This document shows positions 1 through 6,558 of a DNA stretch of 41,910 bases, piece after piece. Both the position numbers and the translations under genes were made by a program. Under the pieces are notes generated by a model. It did no database searches. It was not told where the DNA came from and saw nothing but the letters and a program-made list of their open reading frames with translations. Within the stretch, counting starts at the first letter, position 1; each line of letters opens with the position of its first letter. The stretch is from the IMG/VR virus record IMGVR_UViG_3300025310_000002, positions 1 through 41,910 of that record; one strand, written 5' to 3'. This stretch comes from a virus.

Positions 1-127
1 AATAGACTATAGCTATACTGTAATGAGAATAGTTATCATTAAGTATTACTATGCATGGAAGGTTAGCTAGATCAAGGACAAATTACGAGGAGGAAGAGAA
101 CGTGATTGTCATTCCATCGCTATTACT
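1..127. repeat. Terminal direct repeat, left copy
   Basis: These 127 bases are identical to the last 127 bases of the window. The repeat marks the closure of a circular assembly, or terminal redundancy in a phage genome. A length of exactly 127 is a common assembler k-mer, so it does not by itself give the length of any physical terminal repeat. Confidence 0.95.
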
Positions 128-191
128 GGGCAATAGCTCTGTCATTACTACTGTTACTAGTCACTACTATATATATATGATGCTGCGCTAA
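102..191 (+). CDS. Possible 29-residue peptide with GTG start
   Basis: A GTG at 102 is preceded by a strong Shine-Dalgarno run (GAGGAGG ending at 93) at normal spacing and opens a 29-codon frame ending at TAA 189-191. The peptide is hydrophobic and rich in Ser/Thr/Tyr, with no family I recognise. An ATG at 51 in the same frame lacks a ribosome site. It would be the first gene of the rightward region. The strong Shine-Dalgarno is the only support. Confidence 0.3.
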   Translation: MIVIPSLLLGNSSVITTVTSHYYIYMMLR

Positions 192-328
192 CCATTATCC
201 GCTTGCATCATTCCAAGCTATCAGTTTCTCTGTGTTGATAGTTATAATTATTAGTCCTTGAGCTTGCAAGGGCAAGGGATTGATGCAATAATGAACTTAC
301 TGAAACACACAACTTAAAGGAGCAAACC
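192..328. other. Non-coding leader before the first clear early gene
   Basis: I see no convincing gene here. The stretch holds an 8-bp inverted repeat (TTGCATCA at 203-210, TGATGCAA at 281-288) and a TATAAT at 243-248 with no clear -35 partner. It precedes a long run of rightward genes, so an early promoter or operator is expected nearby. Confidence 0.4.
243..248 (+). promoter_or_regulatory. Possible -10 element for early genes
   Basis: A TATAAT hexamer lies about 80 bases upstream of the first well-supported early gene. No hexamer resembling TTGACA is present 16-18 bases upstream, so this is a weak candidate that would need an activator or an extended contact. Confidence 0.25.
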
Positions 329-502
329 ATGACCTACTGCACAAACTACATTCGCGGCATTATGATGGCACACTGGACTGTTAATCATATTACTCGTGCT
401 TTTGGTGTGCCTGCTGCTGTAGCACGTATGCACTTCCAGTGTGTCAGCACACCAGAGCAGGTCAATGAGTTGCTTGTTGCTATCGCTAACCTTGCTGATT
501 AA
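329..502 (+). CDS. Small early protein of unknown function (57 aa)
   Basis: The ATG at 329 follows AAAGGAG (316-322) at six bases. The product begins MTYCTNYIRG and is a soluble 57-residue protein without a recognised domain. It heads a run of very short rightward genes, each with its own Shine-Dalgarno site. In lytic phages this position usually carries host-takeover proteins, but nothing in the sequence shows a specific role. Confidence 0.65.
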   Translation: MTYCTNYIRGIMMAHWTVNHITRAFGVPAAVARMHFQCVSTPEQVNELLVAIANLAD

Positions 503-514
503 TTGGGAGCTAAC

Positions 515-682
515 ATGACCAAGCAAGATTACCAAGATGAACTGTACATCCAGCTTGAGGATATGCCCTTCGGTGAACTCCGGTCTCTGTGTGAGTCTGT
601 TGGCATCAAGACGGATGAGGACATGAAGTATGGTCTGATTACGCTGTTGATTGAGTACTACACTGCAGTCAACTTTAATTAA
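515..682 (+). CDS. Small acidic early protein (55 aa)
   Basis: The ATG at 515 follows GGGAG (505-509) and the frame ends at TAA 680-682. The product (MTKQDYQDEL...) is acidic and probably helical, with a segment, LEDMPFGELRSLCESVGI, reminiscent of a small helix-turn fold. No family was recognised. It starts 12 bases after the preceding gene, so the two are probably cotranscribed. Confidence 0.65.
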   Translation: MTKQDYQDELYIQLEDMPFGELRSLCESVGIKTDEDMKYGLITLLIEYYTAVNFN

Positions 683-698
683 CTGGGGAGTTTATAAC

Positions 699-890
699 AT
701 GTCCGACAACATCGCTGTACTCGATGGTTATACCGAAGGATACTTGGCAAGCTGCTCTGAAGCAGACCTGTTTATCTTGGTTAAACCACACACCGATATG
801 GATTCCAACTTCAAGGCATGGGATACAGACAATCAGGAATACGTAAGGATTAACGGTTGGCTGTGGAACTTTGAACGTACTAACGACTAA
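699..890 (+). CDS. Small early protein of unknown function (63 aa)
   Basis: I chose the ATG at 699 because GGGGAG (685-690) precedes it; an in-frame TTG at 651 overlaps the previous gene and lacks a ribosome site. The product begins MSDNIAVLDG and ends with an aromatic-rich segment (NGWLWNFERT). It is acidic, has no membrane segment, and matches no family I know. Confidence 0.65.
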   Translation: MSDNIAVLDGYTEGYLASCSEADLFILVKPHTDMDSNFKAWDTDNQEYVRINGWLWNFERTND

Positions 891-903
891 TAGGAGATAG
901 ATC

Positions 904-1305
904 ATGCAAACTAAATCATTGATTGGTAAGAGTCTCACCTGTGCTGAAACTGGCAAGCAGTTTTTGGGTGCATCGGATGGGTTTACTACAAACTATGCAC
1001 GCGATAATGCCGGTAACATTTATTCAGATGAGGGTGTCGTTATCCGGGAAGAACGAGACTTATTAAACCGATCCAAACCGTTCTTTTGTTACCTGTCTGG
1101 GGATGGTAAGCATGTTATGGGCTGGAAAGGTAACCTTCTAGGTAAGGTTACACAAGAAACTAAAGGTGGAGGCTTCAGTAACAGTCTTACACATATTCGC
1201 GTAACAGACATTCACGGCAATACATGGTATGGTAAAGGTGCAGGACGAGGTATGTGCATAACTCTGCGAGCTACCAAACAAACCAAGGGGTTTAACTATG
1301 TGTGA
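904..1305 (+). CDS. Hypothetical early protein (133 aa)
   Basis: The ATG at 904 follows AGGAG (892-896). The 133-residue product is soluble and Gly-rich, with an N-terminal TCAETGKQF segment resembling short beta-rich phage early proteins, and a basic C-terminal half. I do not recognise a domain. Its stop overlaps the start of the next gene (ATG at 1298), suggesting translational coupling. Confidence 0.7.
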   Translation: MQTKSLIGKSLTCAETGKQFLGASDGFTTNYARDNAGNIYSDEGVVIREERDLLNRSKPFFCYLSGDGKHVMGWKGNLLGKVTQETKGGGFSNSLTHIRVTDIHGNTWYGKGAGRGMCITLRATKQTKGFNYV

Positions 1306-1477
1306 TAGACAAATTCAGAACATCATGTTTGAGGTTTTCACATATGCTTCAATAGCAGACGGTATAATGGAGGCTAAAGACGAAAGACGAGAAGACCAAA
1401 GAAAACAAATGCGAGAACAAGACTTAAAAATTAGAAGTATGCTCATTTCATTAAGTAAAGAGGAAGATCATGGATAA
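1298..1477 (+). CDS. Small charged helical protein (59 aa)
   Basis: The ATG at 1298 lies inside the end of the preceding gene, with AAGGGG just upstream (1286-1290). The 59-residue product is rich in Glu, Arg, Lys and Gln in its second half and looks like a single charged helix. Its stop at 1475-1477 overlaps the next start at 1470. The function is unknown. Confidence 0.55.
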   Translation: MCDRQIQNIMFEVFTYASIADGIMEAKDERREDQRKQMREQDLKIRSMLISLSKEEDHG

Positions 1478-1661
1478 CTATCCTGCAAACCACTGCTTCA
1501 ACCCACAATTCAAGTATGTACCGGCAGAGCATACCGACATAAGACAGACCTTTGAGCGCGTCCGCAAGGATCAGGAAAGAACCATCGATATGGTATCGGG
1601 TTGCTTTGAGCAGTTGACTAACAATGAAGTACGCCGCCAGCTTGGATGGTATCTTAAATAA
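1470..1661 (+). CDS. Small hypothetical protein (63 aa)
   Basis: The ATG at 1470 follows AGAGGAAG and overlaps the previous gene by eight bases. The product (MDNYPANHCF...) contains the segment AEHTDIRQTFERVRKD and ends in a basic, aromatic tail (RRQLGWYLK). It lacks signal peptides, membrane segments and recognisable motifs. It belongs to the same short-gene early cluster. Confidence 0.6.
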   Translation: MDNYPANHCFNPQFKYVPAEHTDIRQTFERVRKDQERTIDMVSGCFEQLTNNEVRRQLGWYLK

Positions 1662-1671
1662 AGGATAGATC

Positions 1672-1797
1672 ATGTCAGCATTATCCGTTATTTGGCACTT
1701 GCACTGCTACAACCTCGCAGACGATGGTTTTGGCAACCTCGTACCTGTATCTGGTGCTGCTTGGTCTGCTGCTTATTACTACGCGTACTCATTCTAA
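1672..1797 (+). CDS. Small aromatic/Ala-rich peptide (41 aa)
   Basis: The ATG at 1672 follows AAGGATAG at normal spacing and the frame closes at TAA 1795-1797, just before the next ribosome site. The peptide is rich in Tyr, Trp and Ala near its C terminus (AAWSAAYYYAYSF). It could be membrane-associated, but there is no clear hydrophobic helix with charged flanks. The call rests on the ribosome site and gene packing only. Confidence 0.45.
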   Translation: MSALSVIWHLHCYNLADDGFGNLVPVSGAAWSAAYYYAYSF

Positions 1798-1811
1798 CAA
1801 GGGAGAATAGC

Positions 1812-2099
1812 ATGACTGACAAAATCACATGGACAAAGATTAAACATGACGTAAATGGAAACCCGCGCTACGTCTGTCACTTTCTGGAGTTGACCACGGA
1901 AAAGGATAAGGAAATCGCTGGGGACGGATTAAACCGCATTTCCATCCTGTACAACTTGGCTGTGAAACGTGCTAATCGGATTGGTGGTCGTAAGTATCAC
2001 ACTAAGTCTTATGGTGGTGGGATTGTGTTCCAATCCTATTCTTTAGATGAAATTGAAGCAGCAATTGCGAGGTTGAAACAAGATGACAACGAAGACTAG
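1812..2099 (+). CDS. Hypothetical early protein (95 aa)
   Basis: The ATG at 1812 is preceded by AAGGGAGAA; the longer in-frame extension to 1692 has no ribosome site and overlaps the preceding peptide. The product begins MTDKITWTKI, with a central basic, Gly-rich segment (RIGGRKYHTKSYGGG) and a C-terminal helix with acidic residues. Basic patches could bind nucleic acid, but no family was recognised. Confidence 0.65.
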   Translation: MTDKITWTKIKHDVNGNPRYVCHFLELTTEKDKEIAGDGLNRISILYNLAVKRANRIGGRKYHTKSYGGGIVFQSYSLDEIEAAIARLKQDDNED

Positions 2100-2256
2100 G
2101 TCAGACTTGATAGCTCTGATAGAGCAACAGGAAATGCTACTGGCTCAATTGGTGATGCATGTACCAGTATCCAAAGAAACGTCTACTATGATCTCTGAAA
2201 CCTTCGAGTGCTTGGAGTATACACAGAAAGTGCTACACGATGAAAAACACAATTAA
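2083..2256 (+). CDS. Small helical protein (57 aa)
   Basis: The ATG at 2083 overlaps the end of the preceding gene and has GAGG about 11 bases upstream. The product begins MTTKTRSDLI and is predicted by eye to be helical with Leu/Gln spacing (LIEQQEMLLAQLV). Its end overlaps the next start at 2240. The function is unknown. Confidence 0.5.
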   Translation: MTTKTRSDLIALIEQQEMLLAQLVMHVPVSKETSTMISETFECLEYTQKVLHDEKHN

Positions 2257-2431
2257 AATTGAATTGAAGTCCGTCTGCGGTACGCCTCGCGGCTACCCTA
2301 TGGATGACACTGCCAAGCTATTTACACGGCTTACAAGGTCTAGAACCTTGGATGAATCCGACATTGAGACTATCCGCAAGCTTGGGTTTGAAGTAATCCT
2401 GGTTAATACTGAGGGTTCTAGCCATGTATAA
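2240..2431 (+). CDS. Small hypothetical protein (63 aa)
   Basis: The ATG at 2240 lies in the last codons of the upstream gene with a weak ribosome site, consistent with coupled translation. The product (MKNTIKIELK...) ends within the start region of the HTH gene at 2424. No domain was recognised. Confidence 0.55.
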   Translation: MKNTIKIELKSVCGTPRGYPMDDTAKLFTRLTRSRTLDESDIETIRKLGFEVILVNTEGSSHV

Positions 2432-2633
2432 ACCAAACTATCTGTTTAACCACGTCCTAGACCTGACTGGAATACCGTCTGACCGGCAGTTAGCGGAGAG
2501 ACTGGGGGTCAACAAGTCCAGAATCAGCAATATCCGCAACAACAAGGAACCATTCACTGCCGGTGTGCTCATAGCACTGCATGAGCTTACCGGAATACCG
2601 ACACTGCAACTCAAGGAAATGGCAGGTCTGTAG
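2424..2633 (+). CDS. Cro/XRE-like helix-turn-helix protein (69 aa)
   Basis: This 69-residue protein is almost entirely one helix-turn-helix domain. The segment DRQLAERLGVNKSRISNIRN (about residues 20-39) has the classic pattern of a first helix, a Gly turn and a recognition helix with Ser/Arg contacts, as in lambda Cro and other XRE-fold proteins. It is followed by a segment typical of the remaining helices. GAGGG (2411-2415) serves as ribosome site. It probably represses or tunes early promoters; a consensus-like promoter lies just downstream at 2677-2705. No integrase accompanies it, so a lysogeny switch is unlikely. Confidence 0.8.
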   Translation: MYKPNYLFNHVLDLTGIPSDRQLAERLGVNKSRISNIRNNKEPFTAGVLIALHELTGIPTLQLKEMAGL

Positions 2634-2676
2634 TTGCAGGAACAATAACGGGAGCCTAAAATGATAAGAACAAGAC

Positions 2677-2705
2677 TTGACATGTATCAAAATAGAGAAT
2701 CTAAT
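2677..2705 (+). promoter_or_regulatory. Sigma70-type promoter, TTGACA-N17-TCTAAT
   Basis: A perfect -35 hexamer at 2677-2682 and a five-of-six -10 hexamer at 2700-2705 are separated by 17 bases. It sits in the 137-base gap after the HTH gene and upstream of the gene at 2771, so it probably drives the replication-side genes and may be a target of the Cro-like protein. Confidence 0.6.
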
Positions 2706-2770
2706 TCAATTTACAGTAACAACTGTAGTCTTTTGTCTTACAACTCAACTTAACTTAAAGAGGTTTTATT

Positions 2771-3277
2771 ATGGATCGCATCCTTACCCGTAAAGATCAT
2801 GAAGGAAATGCTGTGGTATTCCTGCCGGATACCCTGAAAGATAACAAACTGATGGCTTGGTATGGCCAAAGCAATGCAGAACCAGTCGAAGTAACGATTG
2901 ATTATTACAAGTCCACCAAAGACCTGGACGAAAAAGAAGCCCTACGATTGAAGAAGCAGTATGAAAAGGTTTATGGGAATGGCCCTGTGTTCCTGATGCA
3001 GCGCTTCCCAAGAGGGTTCATGAAGGCGCTGAAGGAAAACAAGGTGCGTACGACAGAAGCGGTACAGAACGCTATAGAAGCGCCTGTAACGGTATCAAAC
3101 AAGGTTGTAGGCCCTCCGGTATCTGCTGCCGAGAAAGCCCACCATAGGGCCGTTAAAGCCGTGAGAATTGGCAATCTGTGGGAAGTACAAGACGAACAAG
3201 GGCAGACACTAGAAATCCTGGTGTCTAAAGATGCTGCATTGGCCGAGCTAGAACGAATGACAGCCACAATGCACTGA
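2771..3277 (+). CDS. Hypothetical early protein (168 aa)
   Basis: The ATG at 2771 follows AAAGAGG (2757-2763) and the promoter at 2677-2705. The product has two parts joined by an Ala/Val/Pro-rich linker: an N-terminal mixed alpha/beta part with many Lys/Glu pairs, and a basic C-terminal part (about residues 118-168) containing HHRAVKAVRIGNLWEVQD. I do not recognise the family. The gene stands alone between its own promoter and a strong terminator (3283-3308), so it may be expressed at a level of its own. Confidence 0.75.
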   Translation: MDRILTRKDHEGNAVVFLPDTLKDNKLMAWYGQSNAEPVEVTIDYYKSTKDLDEKEALRLKKQYEKVYGNGPVFLMQRFPRGFMKALKENKVRTTEAVQNAIEAPVTVSNKVVGPPVSAAEKAHHRAVKAVRIGNLWEVQDEQGQTLEILVSKDAALAELERMTATMH

Positions 3278-3282
3278 CTAAC

Positions 3283-3308
3283 AGCCCCTTAACTGGGGCT
3301 TTTCTTTT
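3283..3308 (+). terminator. Rho-independent terminator
   Basis: The inverted repeat AGCCCC / GGGGCT (3283-3288 and 3295-3300, six-base loop) is followed by TTTCTTTT. It lies six bases after the stop of the gene at 2771 and just before the primase ribosome site, so some transcription must read through to reach the primase. Confidence 0.85.
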
Positions 3309-3321
3309 ATAGGGGTACAGA

Positions 3322-4137
3322 TTGGCTAACTATATCAAATCAGGTTCCTGTCCTGTCTGCGGCTCGTCAGATGCCCGAGCAGAATATTCGGACGGTACAC
3401 ATTTCTGTTTCTCCTGCAATACCTTTACTGGAGCAGGGCTTAAAGACCGTCTAAAACCTCGCAGGAGCAACGAGAAGGCTGTCAAGGTCATAGACACCTC
3501 ACAATGGCAATACAGCCTGCCAGAGGTCGCTACAGCATGGCTAAACAGGTATGAACTGACAAAGGATGAACTATCCGGTTTCAGGTGGAATCCTGCCCTG
3601 ACCTCTAAGCTATGGGATGGTAATGCCGGAGCTTTAGCTATGCCTCTATGGCAGCATGGCCGAGTTGTCTGTGTATCTTATCGCCTGTTTGACAATGATA
3701 AACCCAAGTCAATCACCATTGGTTATCGTCCCTATATAACTATAAGTAATATAGCCACAGAAGATAGACACATGGATATATATGGGAGGAGTCCTACTGT
3801 AATCGTGGTAGAGGATTACATTTCAGCCTTAAAGGTATCAAGGTTGTATCCATGTATCCCTCTGCTTGGTAGCAGTATGCCTGACGATGCCATTCTGAGG
3901 CTGTCTAAGGGCTATAGGAGCGTGTTTTACTGGCTAGACGCAGATAAGTGTACCTCTGCCCTTAAAATGGCTCAAAAGGCTGCACTACTGGGGATGGAAA
4001 CGAGGACGATTTACACGGAGGAAGACCCCAAGGAGTACACTGATGGACAGATAACAGAGATAGTGGAAACAAGACTGTTTAGTAATAAGAACAGTAGTCT
4101 TAATAACTTTAATGTATTTGACAGGAAGAAACAGTAG
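3322..4137 (+). CDS. DNA primase (zinc-finger plus TOPRIM), T7 gp4A-like
   Basis: This 271-residue protein makes RNA primers for lagging-strand synthesis. Cysteines C10, C13, C29 and C32 form the template-recognising zinc ribbon. The TOPRIM core follows, with the acidic motif VVEDYISALK and the DxD motif in YWLDADK. It matches the primase half of T7 gp4, with the helicase encoded separately at 5122. The start is TTG at 3322 behind AGGGG; no ATG fits before the zinc ribbon. Two unrelated GC-richer genes and a structured gap separate it from the helicase. Confidence 0.88.
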   Translation: MANYIKSGSCPVCGSSDARAEYSDGTHFCFSCNTFTGAGLKDRLKPRRSNEKAVKVIDTSQWQYSLPEVATAWLNRYELTKDELSGFRWNPALTSKLWDGNAGALAMPLWQHGRVVCVSYRLFDNDKPKSITIGYRPYITISNIATEDRHMDIYGRSPTVIVVEDYISALKVSRLYPCIPLLGSSMPDDAILRLSKGYRSVFYWLDADKCTSALKMAQKAALLGMETRTIYTEEDPKEYTDGQITEIVETRLFSNKNSSLNNFNVFDRKKQ

Positions 4138-4147
4138 TTTGTATAAT
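4118..4147 (+). promoter_or_regulatory. Consensus sigma70 promoter, TTGACA-N18-TATAAT
   Basis: Both hexamers are perfect (4118-4123 and 4142-4147) with an 18-base spacer. The promoter straddles the primase stop codon and reads into the hairpin-rich gap, with an expected start near 4154. It is the best promoter match seen in the window. Confidence 0.72.
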
Positions 4148-4153
4148 GCATTT

Positions 4154-4270
4154 AAGAGATAAAGGGGCGCAGTGTTATGCCCCTAGATTGATACTAGAAA
4201 GCAAGCCCCCTCAAAGGGCTTGCATTACTAGTTAATAGAGATAAGCGCCAATACACTTCGGCGCTATATA
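4154..4270 (+). ncRNA. Candidate structured leader or small RNA with three hairpins
   Basis: Just downstream of a consensus promoter lie three evenly spaced stem-loops: 4163-4168/4179-4184 (AGGGGC/GCCCCT, loop 10), 4201-4208/4216-4223 (GCAAGCCC/GGGCTTGC, loop 7) and 4244-4249/4260-4265 (AGCGCC/GGCGCT, loop 10). None is followed by a clear U-tract on this strand, so they are not simple terminators. The transcript could be a small RNA or a structured 5' leader for the genes from 4378. I recognise no known RNA family. Confidence 0.45.
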
Positions 4271-4314
4271 ACAAGTAAGGAATAAACAGTAGATATTCCT
4301 GTTAAACAGTAATC

Positions 4315-4343
4315 TTGTTATCTCTGTTAATTTGAAGTAAGAT
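4315..4343 (+). promoter_or_regulatory. Weak promoter candidate before the 4378 gene
   Basis: TTGTTA (4315-4320) and TAAGAT (4338-4343) are 17 bases apart, each matching four of six consensus positions. This could give the 4378-5125 insert its own transcription, but the match is weak. Confidence 0.25.
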
Positions 4344-4377
4344 AAATTCCTGTCATAACTAATAACCAGGAGGGAAT

Positions 4378-4794
4378 ATGAAAGATAAAGAACAGCGCAT
4401 CGCGGAGCTGAAGCAGTCCGTTCTAGACGAAACCGCTTATGTCGATGGTAGAAAACCAGACGCACAGGCTCCGCTAATCGCAGATTTGCATCTGCTACTT
4501 GAGCGGATCAAGGAGTTGGAGCGCCAGAACGCTGCGTTGCTGGACGCTCTTGTGCTTGCAAAGATTCAAGGCAGCAAAGCGGACAGGGATCGGATTATTG
4601 ACCCCTCCCTCGCAGCCTCTCAACAACAGAAGGGCGGGGAGAAGTACAGGCCAGAGCTTGCGGAAGCCATTGAGCACCACAACGGCAAATGGCCGGAAAA
4701 ACTGTACAGCGGAGTCATGTTCTTCAAAGGTGTGCGAATCACTAAGGTCGAGTTCGACGCAGCAACCAATCAGGGAGGACAACAGAATGGATAA
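4378..4794 (+). CDS. Hypothetical protein with coiled coil (138 aa)
   Basis: The ATG at 4378 follows CCAGGAGGG, a strong ribosome site. The first 65 residues form a heptad-rich helix (LIADLHLLLERIKELERQNA); the C-terminal part contains EHHNGKWPEKLYSGVMFF. No enzyme motif is visible. The gene is richer in G+C than its neighbours and, with the overlapping 4787 gene, sits between primase and helicase, so it may be a later insertion. The function is unknown. Confidence 0.7.
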   Translation: MKDKEQRIAELKQSVLDETAYVDGRKPDAQAPLIADLHLLLERIKELERQNAALLDALVLAKIQGSKADRDRIIDPSLAASQQQKGGEKYRPELAEAIEHHNGKWPEKLYSGVMFFKGVRITKVEFDAATNQGGQQNG

Positions 4795-5125
4795 GACAGT
4801 ACTCAAGCCGTGCCCATTTTGCGGCTGTCACGGGCTGGGTATGACTTCAGACAGCGCAAACCCAAAACGCCATACGATCAAATGCCAGGACTGTCCCGGA
4901 CGCATGGAGTTCTTTTCATCCGATAGGCAGCAAGCCATCGCCGCGTGGAACGGTCGATACTCCGCAGCACCAGCACAGACTTTGGACGTCATCACCCGAT
5001 ACGGGTGGACAGAAGGCTTGATCGGACAGCCGTCAGAACTCGTCGAGGACGCTGGCGGCATGTATGTCAAGTTTGAAGACGTTCAAGTGCGGCTCTCCCG
5101 CCAGAATAATAAAGGAACTGAATGA
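4787..5125 (+). CDS. Lar-like zinc-ribbon protein (restriction alleviation family)
   Basis: The first 45 residues match the Lar restriction-alleviation fold: LKPCPFCGCHG provides one CxxC pair and KCQDCPG the second, followed by the conserved AIAAWNGR segment. Known Lar proteins reduce cleavage of incoming DNA by type I restriction systems. The remaining 65 residues are a tail without a recognised domain. The ATG at 4787 overlaps the preceding stop and follows GGGAGGA (4773-4779); an upstream in-frame extension to 4499 is antisense-like and lacks a ribosome site. Anti-restriction activity is inferred from the family only. Confidence 0.72.
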   Translation: MDKTVLKPCPFCGCHGLGMTSDSANPKRHTIKCQDCPGRMEFFSSDRQQAIAAWNGRYSAAPAQTLDVITRYGWTEGLIGQPSELVEDAGGMYVKFEDVQVRLSRQNNKGTE

Positions 5126-6333
5126 ATCTACAAATACTAAAGCTACTCCTGTCCAGCAGGGATACACATAGCCGATACGGTAAGTTCGTAAAGGATTGTG
5201 TAGACCAGGAAGACAGCAAGGAACTGAAGCTGATATGTAACTCGATAGACCGTCTGTTTGATGAGCATGACAGTGATTCTTTCACTGTTGATGATCTTGA
5301 CATCATGCTGTCGAAGGCGTACCCGAATCAGCCTAAGACATTGATCGAACCTATACTGGAAAGGTTAAAGAATGAGGAGGCAAATCCAGCGTTGCTTGCG
5401 TCTTACCTTGAGGACATCAAGACACGAAAGACGGCTCACGGTATCGCTCTTAAGGCGTTGCAGGTATATGAAACAGGAACAGGCTTCGATTCGCTTAAGG
5501 AAGCGATTGCAGCTAATAGCGACGATTCTTTGGGAGGATCGGAAGGAGAGGATGAGTTTGTATCGAACGACATTGCAGAACTCCTGACAGAACTAGAACA
5601 GGAACCAGGATTGAACTGGAGACTGAAGACTCTGAACGAGATGCTAGGCCCACTCCGCAAAGGTAACTTCATGTTCCTGTTTGCAAGGCCCGAATCGGGA
5701 AAGACCACATTCCTTGCCAGCGAAACATCTTTTATGCTAGAACAGCTTGACAGGCCGTTACTGTGGGTCAATAATGAGGAGGAGTCAAGAAAGGTAGTAC
5801 AGCGAGTAGTACAAGCCTCTCTTGGCGTTACTGACGAACAGCTTATGCACAATAAGGAAAGGTGCAATGATCTGTTCCAGAAGCGTACAGGAGGCCGGTT
5901 CAAGATCAATAAGGGTGGAGCTACCACTAAGCGAGGTATTGAACAGTGGTGCAAGCAGTTGAATCCTGGTTTGATTGTGTTGGATCAGATTGACAAGATT
6001 CAGGGATTTGAGGATGAACGACACGACCTCAAGATGAAACAGGTGTATGGTTGGGCGCGAGAACTGGCAAAGGCTTATGGCCCTGTTATCGCTGTCTGTC
6101 AGGCAGGTGGAACTGGCGAGAATAAGAAGTGGCTCACCATGAATGATGTAGATAGTAGTCACACAGCCAAGCAAGGCGAGGCTGATGTCGTGCTAGGTAT
6201 CGGTAAGCTGCACGATGAACAGTATGAGCGTGTCCGGTTCCTACATGCTAGTAAGAACAAGCTGACAGGTATCCACGGCAAAAAAGAGGCACTTATAAAC
6301 GTAGCTCTTGCAAGGTACGAAGACCTAAAATAA
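5122..6333 (+). CDS. Replicative DNA helicase (DnaB/T7 gp4-like RecA fold)
   Basis: This 403-residue protein should unwind DNA at the fork as a hexamer. Walker A is ARPESGKT (residues 188-195) and Walker B LIVLDQID (284-291), followed by SSHTAKQGEADVVLGI, typical of the DnaB-type core. The N-terminal 170 residues are helical and would carry the primase-interaction and hexamerisation part. The ATG overlaps the stop of the Lar-like gene (ATGA). With the primase at 3322 it replaces the fused T7 gp4. Confidence 0.85.
   Translation: MNLQILKLLLSSRDTHSRYGKFVKDCVDQEDSKELKLICNSIDRLFDEHDSDSFTVDDLDIMLSKAYPNQPKTLIEPILERLKNEEANPALLASYLEDIKTRKTAHGIALKALQVYETGTGFDSLKEAIAANSDDSLGGSEGEDEFVSNDIAELLTELEQEPGLNWRLKTLNEMLGPLRKGNFMFLFARPESGKTTFLASETSFMLEQLDRPLLWVNNEEESRKVVQRVVQASLGVTDEQLMHNKERCNDLFQKRTGGRFKINKGGATTKRGIEQWCKQLNPGLIVLDQIDKIQGFEDERHDLKMKQVYGWARELAKAYGPVIAVCQAGGTGENKKWLTMNDVDSSHTAKQGEADVVLGIGKLHDEQYERVRFLHASKNKLTGIHGKKEALINVALARYEDLK
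5747..5775 (+). promoter_or_regulatory. Promoter-like TTGACA-N17-AATAAT inside helicase gene
   Basis: A perfect -35 hexamer (5747-5752) and a five-of-six -10 hexamer (5770-5775) are 17 bases apart within the helicase coding sequence. It would increase transcription of the polymerase genes downstream. Coding constraint could produce it by chance. Confidence 0.35.
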
Positions 6334-6342
6334 GGGAGAGGT

Positions 6343-6558
6343 ATGAAACTACATGAAGAGGTGGATATACGTATCCTGGTAGACCGTCTGAGACTTCTTA
6401 AGGATAATGTCAGACAGCTTAACAAGCGGTACTCACAATGGACGGACTTGGAGAAGGCACAGATAGCTTACCCGATCATTACGTATTGCTGTGAACTGAT
6501 AGAGATACTAGACAAGGAGGAAGTAAAGAATGGATACCACGAAACTGAAACCCTTTGA
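6343..6558 (+). CDS. Small helical protein (71 aa)
   Basis: The ATG at 6343 follows AAGGGAGAGG nine bases after the helicase stop. The product is a helical protein (MKLHEEVDIRILVDRLRLLK...) with paired Leu/Arg spacing. Its end overlaps the next start at 6530. The position between helicase and polymerase suggests a replication accessory, but no domain shows this. Confidence 0.7.
   Translation: MKLHEEVDIRILVDRLRLLKDNVRQLNKRYSQWTDLEKAQIAYPIITYCCELIEILDKEEVKNGYHETETL

Noticed and set aside
2661-2753. 30-codon frame starting ATG 2661
   Set aside because: It covers the consensus-like promoter at 2677-2705, and the peptide is low-complexity (Ser/Asn). A promoter explains the sequence better.
4201-4223. 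Hairpin GCAAGCCC/GGGCTTGC as a terminator
   Set aside because: On the plus strand it is followed by ATTACTAG without a U-run. On the minus strand a short T run follows, but no leftward gene exists there.
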